Part shown: in pieces, positions 46,163 through 54,256 of the stretch
How positions within the stretch are numbered: position 1 is the stretch's first letter
How the letters are laid out: every line of letters begins with the position of its first letter
Source of the DNA: Paenibacillus sp. XY044
GTDB lineage: Bacteria; Bacillota; Bacilli; Paenibacillales; Paenibacillaceae
Length of the DNA: 64,000 nt
Direction: 5' to 3'
Assembly: GCF_002257645.1 (NCBI RefSeq)
Contig: NZ_NQMO01000009.1
Span: forward strand, 1-64,000
Notes under the pieces: generated by a model
What the model was told of the DNA's origin: nothing
The model's input: only the letters and a program-made list of their open reading frames with translations
Database searches by the model: none
Translations under genes and position numbers: made by a program

Positions 46163-46313
46163 TCATTGGGCGGGAGAAGCCGCCACCCCGGCGGTTTGTC
46201 ACTTTTAAACCTACGCTTCCGGACTATTCATTGGCTTTCCCTGCAACTTCATTATAAATCCGAAGGTACGCCGAAACTGTGACCTATATTACACTTTTGG
46301 CTGCGAGCTCCTT

Positions 46314-46715
46314 TTATTCGAAAAATAACCGGATTTCCCTGCGCGCATGCTCCGGCGAATCGGATCCGTGGATGACGTTCTCTTCCACTTCCAGCCCGTA
46401 ATCGCCGCGGATCGTTCCGGGAGGCGCCTCTGCCGGATTGGTGGGGCCGATGAGGGACCGCGCGTTGGCCACCGCTTCCTTCCCCTCCACGATCATGGCA
46501 AAGACCGGTCCGGACGTAATGTAACGGATCAGTTCTTCAAAGAACGGCTTGTCCTGAAGATGGCCGTAATGCACGCGCGCCGTTTCCGGGGAAATTTCCA
46601 TCCGCTCGCCACGCAGCAGGCGGAGTCCCTTTTTCTCAAAACGGCTGACGATTTCGCCGACCAGCCCCCGCCGAACGCCGTCGGGTTTAATCATGACGAA
46701 TGCTTTTTCGCTCAT
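46314..46715 (-). CDS. ndk: Nucleoside diphosphate kinase
   Basis: 133 residues. FVMIKPDGVRRGLVGEI and the phospho-His in NVIHGSDSPEHARREI are diagnostic. It balances nucleoside triphosphate pools. ATG at 46715, nine bases after GAGGAG. Unusually, a strong Fnr-type box with a well placed -10 lies upstream, overlapping the end of the kinase gene. Confidence 0.96.
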   Translation of the reverse strand: MSEKAFVMIKPDGVRRGLVGEIVSRFEKKGLRLLRGERMEISPETARVHYGHLQDKPFFEELIRYITSGPVFAMIVEGKEAVANARSLIGPTNPAEAPPGTIRGDYGLEVEENVIHGSDSPEHARREIRLFFE

Positions 46716-46741
46716 CGTTGTCATCTCCTCTTCTTGCCCCC

Positions 46742-46784
46742 ATCTTACGGGTTAAGCCAGAAAAAAGAAGTGAGCTTTCTCACA
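46742..46784 (-). promoter_or_regulatory. Fnr-type promoter of ndk
   Basis: AGTGA-GCTTTC-TCACA (46769-46784); -10 TAAGAT (46747-46742) is 32 bp from the box centre, placing the box near -41 of the start site. Confidence 0.78.
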
Positions 46785-47904
46785 GTTTCGCCGTTGATTT
46801 CGGCAGCGTCAACGTCACCGATGTTCCGCTTCCCGGCGCGGAGTCGATCCGGAGACGGCCGCCGGCAATCCGGGCCCGCTCCGCCATGCTGAAGCGCCCT
46901 ACCCCTTGGGTTGGCAGGGAAGGCTCAAAACCAGCCCCCTGGTCGCGGATGCGCGCGACAACCTCCTCTTCCTGCTCCCGGATCTCCACTTCCGCCTCGG
47001 AAACGTCCGCATACTTGGCGATATTGGTCAGCGCCTCCTGGATCACCCGGTAGATCACGGTTTCCCTCTGGATATCCAGACGCTTCCGCAAATTGCACTC
47101 GAACGCCACCTTGATCCCATAATGGGAAGCATAGTTCTCGATATAGGTCCGGATGGCGGGGACGATGCCAAGGTCATCCAAAACCGACGGCCGCAGCTCC
47201 CATGCGAGACCCCGGACTTCCTCGATGACCCCCGCGACATGCTCGCGGATGCCGCGAAGCTCTTCCTTCTCGGGCTCGGGGGCGGCAATGGCACGGTCCA
47301 GCTGGATCAGCAGGGAGAATAAGCTTTGCCCAATGCCGTCATGAAGTTCGCGCGAAAATTTGCGCCGCTCCTCTTCCTGAATGGACATGACCTTGGCCAG
47401 CGTCTCCTGCAGTTCTTCCTCCACCCTTTTCAGGCGGGTGACTTCGTTGCGGATGGCCAAATATTGATAGGGCTTGCCATCCTCCCCGACGAACGGGACG
47501 ATCGTCGTGTTCACCCAATAATAGGTGCCGTCCTTGGCCCGGTTTCGGATATCCCCGGTCCAGATCCGCCCGGAGGAAATGGTGCTCCACAAGTCGCGCA
47601 TAAATGATTTGGAATGCGTTCCCGAGTTGATGATCCGGTGGTCTTGGCCCAAGAGCTCGGAGCGGTCGTATTTCGAGATTTTGCAAAATTTATCGTTGAC
47701 GTATTGGATCTTCCCCCGGCGGTCGGTTACCGCTACGATCGAAGACTCGTCCAAGGCGAATTTGACGTCAGCCAGCTGTTTGAGCGATTCCCGCAAATCC
47801 GTGCGGAACCGGGAATCCGGGAGCTGCTCGTCGAGTTGCGACAGGAGTGACTCGACATGCTCGGCAATGATCTTCTTACCGGGTTCGGGTTGACTTTTAC
47901 TCAA
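46780..47904 (-). CDS. PAS-domain sensor histidine kinase (NarX/NreB type)
   Basis: 374 residues, no membrane helix. A PAS domain at about 45-165 (VTDRRGKIQYVNDKFCKIS, TYYWVNTTIVPFVGEDGKP), then HisKA_3 with the phospho-acceptor in SRELHDGIGQSL and a HATPase domain. The layout resembles NreB, but only one Cys is in the PAS region, so the four-Cys Fe-S oxygen sensor of staphylococcal NreB is absent; a flavin or heme sensor is possible. The TTG start lies seven bases after AAGGGG and overlaps the regulator's stop, so it is translationally coupled. Confidence 0.88.
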   Translation of the reverse strand: MSKSQPEPGKKIIAEHVESLLSQLDEQLPDSRFRTDLRESLKQLADVKFALDESSIVAVTDRRGKIQYVNDKFCKISKYDRSELLGQDHRIINSGTHSKSFMRDLWSTISSGRIWTGDIRNRAKDGTYYWVNTTIVPFVGEDGKPYQYLAIRNEVTRLKRVEEELQETLAKVMSIQEEERRKFSRELHDGIGQSLFSLLIQLDRAIAAPEPEKEELRGIREHVAGVIEEVRGLAWELRPSVLDDLGIVPAIRTYIENYASHYGIKVAFECNLRKRLDIQRETVIYRVIQEALTNIAKYADVSEAEVEIREQEEEVVARIRDQGAGFEPSLPTQGVGRFSMAERARIAGGRLRIDSAPGSGTSVTLTLPKSTAKL

Positions 47905-48550
47905 ATTGCAGCAGCCCCTTCTTCATAGCGTATTTGATCAGCTCCGGCCGGGTTTTCAGCCCCAGCTTCTCCATCAGGTTGCTCTTATGCGTTTCGACGG
48001 TCTTGACGCTGATCACGAGCTGTTCGGCGATTTCCTTGTTGGCATAACCCATGGCGGTCAGCGACAAAACCTCCTTCTCGCGTTCCGAAAGGCTGTCGAA
48101 CAGATCCGTGCTCTCGCCCCTGCGCATCTGCTCCACATATTCGTTCATCAGCCGCTTCGTCGCCGTCGGATACAAATAGGCGTCGCCCCCGGCAACCGTG
48201 CGGATTGCGGTAAGCAATTCTTCATGGGGCGCACTTTTGAGTACATAACCCGCTGCGCCTGCGTGGATCGCCCGGAACAAATATTCGTCGTCGTCATGCA
48301 TGGTCAGAATCAGGACCGCCACGCCCGGCAGCTGTTCCTTCAGCTCGGTCGCCGCCGTTAATCCATCCTTCCCGTGAGGCATGCTTAAGTCCATCAGAAC
48401 AACGTCAGGCTGATGCTCGAGCGCCATCCGGATGCCTTCGTCCCCCTCGGACGCTTCGGCCGCAACCTCGATATCGGGCGCCGCGCTCAGCAGCATCCGC
48501 AGTCCGGACCGGACCATGGCGTGGTCGTCTACAATGATAATGTTGATCAT
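47897..48550 (-). CDS. NarL/FixJ family response regulator
   Basis: 217 residues. Receiver Asp in DVVLMDLSMPHGKDG, Lys in GYVLKSAP, and a LuxR helix-turn-helix (GYANKEIAEQLVISVKTVE). AAAAGGAGG precedes the ATG. It lies between the GAF protein and the kinase, the order nreA-nreC-nreB rather than nreA-B-C. Confidence 0.93.
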   Translation of the reverse strand: MINIIIVDDHAMVRSGLRMLLSAAPDIEVAAEASEGDEGIRMALEHQPDVVLMDLSMPHGKDGLTAATELKEQLPGVAVLILTMHDDDEYLFRAIHAGAAGYVLKSAPHEELLTAIRTVAGGDAYLYPTATKRLMNEYVEQMRRGESTDLFDSLSEREKEVLSLTAMGYANKEIAEQLVISVKTVETHKSNLMEKLGLKTRPELIKYAMKKGLLQFE

Positions 48551-48582
48551 GGCGTCCTCCTTTTGCTTCTATCATCTAATCT

Positions 48583-49029
48583 TCATTTCATGCCGGGTTC
48601 ACAGGCGCTTCGTCCAGAAAAAGCGGATTGTATCCATGCCGCTTCCGGCTTGGCGTATGCCCTGCCGTCCCGTCTTCCTAACAATAGAATACCGCTGCTC
48701 GAGGTGGAATTGCCAGCCGTTACCGGAAATGCCATGCCGGAGAGCAGCTTTTCGGCGAGCATGACCGGACATTCTTCACGCATGAACGGCTTCTCCCCCT
48801 CGTGAACCGTATATACCGTGCCATGGCGCATCACCATACCGCCCAAACCAATGCCGGGCTTGATCACCATCTGCTGAACCCGGACATTGCTGCCGCCCAG
48901 GACGCGGTCCCATCCCATTCTGCGCGAGCTGCCGGCCGGCTGCGCATAGGCGATGAAATCGCTTCCGCTTCTTTCGCGAATCCATTCGAGCCGGCGGTCG
49001 AAATCGTCGCCTGTCCGTGCCTCTTCCAT
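48583..49029 (-). CDS. GAF-domain protein (NreA-like)
   Basis: 148 residues, one GAF domain (GSDFIAYAQPAGSS, VIKPGIGLGGMVMRHG, MAFPVTAGNSTSSSGILLLG). The size and position next to a NarL-type pair resemble NreA, the soluble nitrate receptor of the staphylococcal NreABC system. Ligand residues cannot be checked here. AAAGGGGGA precedes the ATG. Upstream is a TACAAT -10 and a long inverted repeat. Confidence 0.75.
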   Translation of the reverse strand: MEEARTGDDFDRRLEWIRERSGSDFIAYAQPAGSSRRMGWDRVLGGSNVRVQQMVIKPGIGLGGMVMRHGTVYTVHEGEKPFMREECPVMLAEKLLSGMAFPVTAGNSTSSSGILLLGRRDGRAYAKPEAAWIQSAFSGRSACEPGMK

Positions 49030-49096
49030 GCTTATCCCCCTTTAACGAGTCCTGCGCTTCATGAACATCGATCTATCCCTAATTCCCTATAGCTCT

Positions 49097-49173
49097 ATTG
49101 TAAAAAAAGCCCGCCCGCTTGTATGTAAGGGGATCCCCCGATTCCTCCCTCAGGGAGTTGCCCCTTTACATAC
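49097..49173 (-). promoter_or_regulatory. Promoter and inverted repeat upstream of the GAF gene
   Basis: TACAAT (49102-49097) on the minus strand. GTATGTAAGGGG (49121-49132) faces CCCCTTTACATAC (49161-49173), arms matching with one bulged base, separated by 28 bases. It could be an operator for the adjacent NarL-type regulator. Confidence 0.5.
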
Positions 49174-49230
49174 GGCTGGCCAGTTTCGTTCCGGATTTGT
49201 GCTACTCTCATTTCGGAATGCCTGCGGCGC

Positions 49231-49266
49231 AAAAAAAGAAAGACCCGGCAGCAGCTGCCCGGTCTT
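49231..49266 (-). terminator. Terminator of fnr
   Basis: AAGACCCGGCAGC (from 49240) pairs with GCTGCCCGGTCTT (to 49266) with one mismatch; an A-run at 49231-49237 gives the minus-strand U-tract. Confidence 0.8.
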
Positions 49267-49283
49267 CCCCTCATCGGTCCGGT

Positions 49284-50015
49284 TTACATACGGCATATTT
49301 CTTTCGGACAGTTCTCGCAGTGGCAAATATCGCGCAGGTAATGAAGGTCCTTGATGATGACATGGCCGTCCACGGTTTCGATCACATCTTCCTTTTTCAA
49401 ATCGCTCAGCATCCGGTTCACACTTTCTCGCGTGGCTCCGATCATGTCGGCCATTTCGGAATTGTTGATTTTCAAATCGATATAGATGCCTTCTTCCCGC
49501 TCCGTTCCGTACGAGTTCCCGAGCCGGATCAACAGCGAGCAGAGCGCTCCCGTCTTGCCGAACATCATCAGGTCGCGGAATTTGGTCTGCGTCAAACGAT
49601 GCATCAGACCCATCCATTTCATGAACTCGACGGCCAGATCGCCGTGCTGCCAGAGCAGAACCTCCAGGTCCTTCCGCTGAATGACCCCGACCTTGGAATC
49701 CTCCATGACCTCAGCGCTGAAGCTGTGCACCGAATCCTGAAACGGATCCATCTGTCCGACCAGATCCCCTTCATGATGCAGGTACAACGTCAGGGCGCGA
49801 CCGCTGTCCGAGGTCTTTGTCGTTCTGACCCGGCCCTCGATGATGAAATACAGCTTATCGGCCGGATCGCCTTCCCAGAACAGGCAGCTGCCTTTTTCCG
49901 CGCTGCGCTTATACATGATGCTCTCCAGCTTCTCAAAGCTCTCTTTCGACAACAGCGGCTCCAAGCCTTCCCGGCGCTGCTTCACCTGTGTCCCCGGCAC
50001 GGTCTGCCCCATCAT
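49284..50015 (-). CDS. fnr: Fnr-type oxygen-responsive transcription regulator
   Basis: 243 residues, Crp/Fnr family. A cyclic-nucleotide-type beta-roll (GSCLFWEGDPADKLYFIIEG), then helix-turn-helix NSEMADMIGATRESVNRML. The C-terminus HCENCPKEIC carries the cysteine cluster that binds a [4Fe-4S] centre in Bacillus Fnr, unlike the N-terminal cluster of E. coli FNR. Without oxygen the intact cluster allows DNA binding. GAAGGGGAAA precedes the ATG. Matching boxes lie before itself, ndk, pflB, adhE, hpf, the DUF3147 pair and the Cys-rich gene. Confidence 0.94.
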   Translation of the reverse strand: MMGQTVPGTQVKQRREGLEPLLSKESFEKLESIMYKRSAEKGSCLFWEGDPADKLYFIIEGRVRTTKTSDSGRALTLYLHHEGDLVGQMDPFQDSVHSFSAEVMEDSKVGVIQRKDLEVLLWQHGDLAVEFMKWMGLMHRLTQTKFRDLMMFGKTGALCSLLIRLGNSYGTEREEGIYIDLKINNSEMADMIGATRESVNRMLSDLKKEDVIETVDGHVIIKDLHYLRDICHCENCPKEICRM

Positions 50016-50117
50016 TCATTTCCCCTTCCGCACATCTTTGCCTTTATCATAACCCTTCGGGATGAATTTACCTATCGGGGGATGCACTGATTTTTTCTGG
50101 GGGAACTCCCCCTGCCC

Positions 50118-50133
50118 TATGAGAAAAATCACA
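50118..50133. promoter_or_regulatory. Fnr box upstream of fnr
   Basis: TATGA-GAAAAA-TCACA, about 100 bases before the fnr start. No good -10 is at the usual 32-33 bp distance, so its mode of action is unclear. Confidence 0.6.
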
Positions 50134-50310
50134 CCCTGACGCCGTAAATCCCTTAGGGCATCTCCGTCAACGGATCGATGCAGCGCTCGGGAAGATACCC
50201 GGACGGATTCGGATGGAAACGAATGGCTGGAAGGATTCCGGGTGACGATCCGGAAATAGGGCTGGGCCTAAGGGCTGCCGTGTCCGTTTACCAATACTTT
50301 TTATTCGTTA

Positions 50311-51048
50311 TTATGGCTGGGATACCGCGACCCTTCGCGCGGCCTCGATCAGCTCTCTTGCGCGCTCCACCTCGCGGTCGGTTGGCGTAGGCACGCCGTC
50401 CAGCGGGTACAGGCGGCCAAGCTGCTGCCATTTGTATACGCCCATCCGGTGATAGGGCAGCAGCTCGATTTTCTCCACGTTGCGAAGGTGCCCGATGAAT
50501 TCCCCCAGCAGCGTCAGATCACCCGCCTGATCGGTGATTCCTGGAATCAGTACGTGCCTGATCCATACCGGCTTCCCGATAGCGGACAGCCATGCGGCAA
50601 ATTTCAGAATCCGGTCATTCGGCTGGGAAGTCAGGCGCTCATGCTTCTCGTTGTTCAGCTGCTTCAGATCGAGCAGGACCAGATCCGTATACTGCATCAA
50701 CTCGCCTGCATGGGACGGTTCGCAGAACCCCGAGCTGTCGAGCGCCGTATGCAGGCCAAACCGCTCCTTGCAAGCCTTGAACAGTTGGGCTACAAAGGGC
50801 GCCTGAAGCGTTGGTTCGCCCCCCGTCACCGTGATGCCTCCACCCGAGCTTTTGTAATAAGGTACATAAGGTTCGATTTCCCGGAGAATCTCCTCGACGG
50901 TAACTTGGCGGCCTCCCTTCGTATCCCACGTATCGGGGTTATGGCAAAACTGGCACTGCAGCGCGCAGCCCTGCATGAACAGGACAAAGCGGATGCCCGG
51001 TCCGTCCACCGTACCGAAGGTGTCCATGGAATGTATTCTGCCTTTCAT
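50311..51048 (-). CDS. pflA: Pyruvate formate-lyase activating enzyme
   Basis: 245 residues. The radical-SAM cluster motif is CALQCQFCHNPDTW (CxxxCxxC), followed by GGGITVTGGEPTLQ. It uses S-adenosylmethionine to create the glycyl radical on PflB. ATG at 51048 with GAGAGGAG about ten bases upstream. It is 53 bases downstream of pflB and probably on the same message. Confidence 0.96.
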   Translation of the reverse strand: MKGRIHSMDTFGTVDGPGIRFVLFMQGCALQCQFCHNPDTWDTKGGRQVTVEEILREIEPYVPYYKSSGGGITVTGGEPTLQAPFVAQLFKACKERFGLHTALDSSGFCEPSHAGELMQYTDLVLLDLKQLNNEKHERLTSQPNDRILKFAAWLSAIGKPVWIRHVLIPGITDQAGDLTLLGEFIGHLRNVEKIELLPYHRMGVYKWQQLGRLYPLDGVPTPTDREVERARELIEAARRVAVSQP

Positions 51049-51101
51049 GCGGGCCACGCTCCTCTCTTGATGGCAAGCTCTCTGCTCTGTAAATCAAATG
51101 G

Positions 51102-53372
51102 TCAGATTTCACCGTGGAACGTGCGGCTGATCACATCCATCTGCTGCTCCCGGGTCAGCTTGATGAAGTTGACCGCATACCCGGATACCCGGATGGTCAG
51201 CTGAGGATAGTTCTCCGGATGCTCCATCGCATCCAGCAGCTGCTCACGGTTAAAGACGTTGACGTTCAAATGATGTCCGCCGCTTGTGGTATAGCCGTCC
51301 AGCAGTGCCGCCAGGTTGCTGTGTCTGGCCGCATCCTCCTTGCCAAGCGCCTTCGGAATGATCGAGAACGTATTGGAAATGCCGTCCAGGCTGTGCTCAT
51401 AAGGTATTTTGGCGACCGAAGCCAGCGAAGCGAGCGCGCCTTTGCGGTCGCGGCCGTGCATCGGGTTGGCCCCCGGCGCAAACGGCTGTCCGGCTTTCCG
51501 ACCGTCCGGCGTGCTGCCCGTCTTCTTGCCGTATACGACGTTCGACGTAATCGTCAGAACCGACATGGTCGGAATGGCGCCGCGGTAAGCCTCGTGCTTG
51601 CGCAGCCGGTTCATGAACCCTTCCGCCAGCTCTACGGCGAGCTGGTCGACCCGGTCGTCATTGTTGCCGTACTGCGGATATTCGCCTTCGATTTCGAAAT
51701 CGACCGCGATCCCTTTTTCGTTGCGGATCGGGCGAACCTTTGCGTAACGAATGGCGCTCAAGCTGTCGGCTACAACCGACAGGCCGGCGATCCCGCAGGC
51801 CATCGTCCGGACGATGTCCCGGTCATGAAGGGCCATTTCAATGCGCTCGTAGCTGTATTTATCATGCATGTAGTGGATGACGTTCAGCGTGTTGATATAC
51901 AATTTCGCCAGCCAATCCTGGATGACGTCGAACTTCGCTTTCACTTCCTCATAGTCCAGCACCTCGGATGTGATCGGCGCGATGGCCGGTCCGACCTGGG
52001 CGCCGCTCTTCTCGTCCACGCCGCCGTTGACGGCGTACAAGAGCGCCTTGGCCAGATTGGCCCGGGCTCCGAAGAACTGCATCTGCTTGCCGATCCGCAT
52101 GGCGGATACGCAGCAGGCGATGCCGTAATCGTCGCCGAAGTGCGGCCGCATCAGGTCGTCGTTCTCATACTGGATCGAACTGGTCTCCGCAGATACCTTG
52201 GCGCAGAATTTCTTGAAGTTCTCCGGCAGCTGCGCCGACCACAGCACCGTCAGGTTCGGTTCAGGCGCAGGTCCCAGGTTGTAGAGGGTATGAAGGAAGC
52301 GGAAGGAGTTCCGCGTCACGCGCGTTCTGCCGTCAAGCCCCATGCCGCCGACCGACTCGGTCACCCATGTCGGATCGCCGCTGAACAGCTCGTTGTAGTC
52401 CGGCGTGCGCAAAAATTTGACGATCCGCAGCTTCATGACGAAATGGTCGATAATCTCCTGCGCCAGGCTCTCCGACAGCATGCCTTCCGCAAGGTCGCGC
52501 TCGATATAAATGTCCAGGAAGCTGGATACCCGGCCAAGGCTCATGGCCGCTCCGTTCTGTTCCTTGATGGCTGCCAGATAAGCGAAGTAAAGCCACTGCA
52601 CCGCCTCTTTGGCGTTCATTGCGGGTCTTGAAATGTCGTGTCCGTAGGATGCGGCCATCGCCTTCAGCTCGCCGAGGCTTCGGATCTGTTCGGACAGCTC
52701 TTCGCGCAGCCGGATCACATCTTCACTCATCGCGTCGACTTCGAGCTGGAGCAGCTCTTCCTTCTTGCCTTGAATGAGGCGGTCGACGCCATACAGCGCC
52801 ACGCGGCGGTAGTCGCCGATAATCCGTCCCCGCCCGTAAGCATCCGGAAGTCCCGTAATGATGCCGGCCTTGCGGGCTGCGCGCATTTCAGTGGTGTAAG
52901 CATCGAATACGCCTTGGTTATGCGTCTTGCGCAGATCGGTAAAAATGCGCTCAAGCTCGGGGTTCAACTGGTAGCCGTATGCATTGCAGGCATCAACGAC
53001 CATCCGGATGCCGCCGAATGGCTGAACGGCACGCTTCAGCGGCGCGTCGGTCTGCAATCCGACGATGGTCTCCTTGTCTTGGTCGATGTATCCCGGTGCA
53101 TGAGAGGTAATGGTGGAGACCGTGTTCACGTCCACGTCGTGAACACCGTCCCGTTCCCGCTCTTCCTTCAGCAGCTGGCTGACCTGCTTCCACAGCTCCA
53201 GCGTGTTCTCCGTTGGCGCCGCGAGGAACCGTTCATCTCCCTCATACGGCGTAAGATTGCGCCCGATAAATGAATTGACGTCAATGTTCTTCTGCCAGCT
53301 GCCTCCCGCAAAACCGCGCCATGCCTCCTCAAATCCAGCCCGGTCCTTTACTTCGCTTTCTTTCATCGCCAT
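51102..53372 (-). CDS. pflB: Formate C-acetyltransferase (pyruvate formate-lyase)
   Basis: 756 residues, full length. Adjacent catalytic cysteines in YGIACCVSAMRIG and the radical Gly in RVSGYAVNF near the C-terminus. It splits pyruvate to acetyl-CoA and formate when oxygen is absent. ATG at 53372, seven bases after GGAGGTG. An Fnr box with a -10 is directly upstream. Acetyl-CoA made here is the substrate of the neighbouring AdhE. Confidence 0.97.
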   Translation of the reverse strand: MAMKESEVKDRAGFEEAWRGFAGGSWQKNIDVNSFIGRNLTPYEGDERFLAAPTENTLELWKQVSQLLKEERERDGVHDVDVNTVSTITSHAPGYIDQDKETIVGLQTDAPLKRAVQPFGGIRMVVDACNAYGYQLNPELERIFTDLRKTHNQGVFDAYTTEMRAARKAGIITGLPDAYGRGRIIGDYRRVALYGVDRLIQGKKEELLQLEVDAMSEDVIRLREELSEQIRSLGELKAMAASYGHDISRPAMNAKEAVQWLYFAYLAAIKEQNGAAMSLGRVSSFLDIYIERDLAEGMLSESLAQEIIDHFVMKLRIVKFLRTPDYNELFSGDPTWVTESVGGMGLDGRTRVTRNSFRFLHTLYNLGPAPEPNLTVLWSAQLPENFKKFCAKVSAETSSIQYENDDLMRPHFGDDYGIACCVSAMRIGKQMQFFGARANLAKALLYAVNGGVDEKSGAQVGPAIAPITSEVLDYEEVKAKFDVIQDWLAKLYINTLNVIHYMHDKYSYERIEMALHDRDIVRTMACGIAGLSVVADSLSAIRYAKVRPIRNEKGIAVDFEIEGEYPQYGNNDDRVDQLAVELAEGFMNRLRKHEAYRGAIPTMSVLTITSNVVYGKKTGSTPDGRKAGQPFAPGANPMHGRDRKGALASLASVAKIPYEHSLDGISNTFSIIPKALGKEDAARHSNLAALLDGYTTSGGHHLNVNVFNREQLLDAMEHPENYPQLTIRVSGYAVNFIKLTREQQMDVISRTFHGEI

Positions 53373-53401
53373 GATCAAGCACCTCCGTTTTCTATGCCTT
53401 C

Positions 53402-53444
53402 ATGTTACTTTTTTCACAGGTTAATGACAGTGACTTTTCTCACT
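53402..53444 (-). promoter_or_regulatory. Fnr-type promoter of pflBA
   Basis: AGTGA-CTTTTC-TCACT (53429-53444); -10 TAACAT (53407-53402) is 32 bp from the box centre. Confidence 0.8.
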
Positions 53445-53467
53445 TTTCCCGCTCCCGGCACACCTTT

Positions 53468-54091
53468 TTATTTGTAGGTTTTCGATGCTTTTCCATCGTC
53501 CACCAAGAACTCAGGCAGCGCCTCTTCCTCTGACCCTCCGAGTGTACGGACAAAGCCGCCGTCGATGCCGAGGTATCTGAAGTCCGCTTCGCCGATCTCC
53601 AAATAACGAAGCTGGTGAACCAGCCCATCAGCATCCGAGTGGCCGCTGTCCAGGAATTGCCCGAGATACCCGGAGCAGGAGCGGTCATAAATGCCGTGCA
53701 GCGGATGGAGTCTGCCGCCGATCCGCGGCAGGACGGCGTCGAGCCCGTCCTCCAGCCTCAGCGCCATCAGCTCCGCGGCGTCGGCGGAGGGATACGGCAT
53801 GTGGCAGCCGATGATCCACACGATCCGGTGTTTTGACAAGGAGAGGCCCGAATGCATGCCGCCAAGCATTCCTTTCCCGATATAATAATCCGTAATGATC
53901 CGTATATCCCGGTCAACCTGGCGAAGAAAAGGCCGGGGATCGTCCGTCACGATCGTAATTTCGCCGCAGCATTTCCGCATTTCGCGAATCTGCCGCTGCA
54001 GCAGCGTTTCTCCTTGGAACATCTGAAATACGGAAGGTTCGCCTTTCGCAGATCCATGGTCCCCTCCTGCCAAAATAACGCCGGACAGCAT
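53468..54091 (-). CDS. mobA: MobA-like nucleotidyltransferase, divergent
   Basis: 207 residues. It keeps the fold outline of molybdenum cofactor guanylyltransferase: SGVILAGG at the start, ITIVTDDP, GGMHSGL. The nucleotide loop is degenerate (GGDHGSAKGEPS, without the usual S-x-RMG-x-K), and the Mg-binding Asp of the DMPF motif is replaced (IIGCHMPYPS). It may have lost activity or changed substrate. ATG at 54091 follows AAGGAGTG. It lies between pflB and adhE with no visible Fnr box of its own. Confidence 0.72.
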   Translation of the reverse strand: MLSGVILAGGDHGSAKGEPSVFQMFQGETLLQRQIREMRKCCGEITIVTDDPRPFLRQVDRDIRIITDYYIGKGMLGGMHSGLSLSKHRIVWIIGCHMPYPSADAAELMALRLEDGLDAVLPRIGGRLHPLHGIYDRSCSGYLGQFLDSGHSDADGLVHQLRYLEIGEADFRYLGIDGGFVRTLGGSEEEALPEFLVDDGKASKTYK

Positions 54092-54199
54092 ATGAATCAC
54101 TCCTTTCCACTTCTTTAATTTTTCATTACAGCGCGCCTGCTTACGTTACATCCCGAAAAGAAACAGCAAACAAATCAAACGCACAGCACGAATCCGAGA

Positions 54200-54233
54200 A
54201 AAGAAGGCTGCCAACGCTTTACGGTCGGCAGCC
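54200..54233 (-). terminator. Terminator of adhE
   Basis: GGCTGCC (54206-54212) pairs with GGCAGCC (54227-54233); the minus strand continues TTCTTTTCT. Confidence 0.7.
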
Positions 54234-54256
54234 GTTTGGATAGCTCGTTGCAGCTC

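Noticed and set aside
51114..52631. A 505-codon open frame opposite pflB
   Set aside because: Same reason: antisense shadow of a clear pflB gene.
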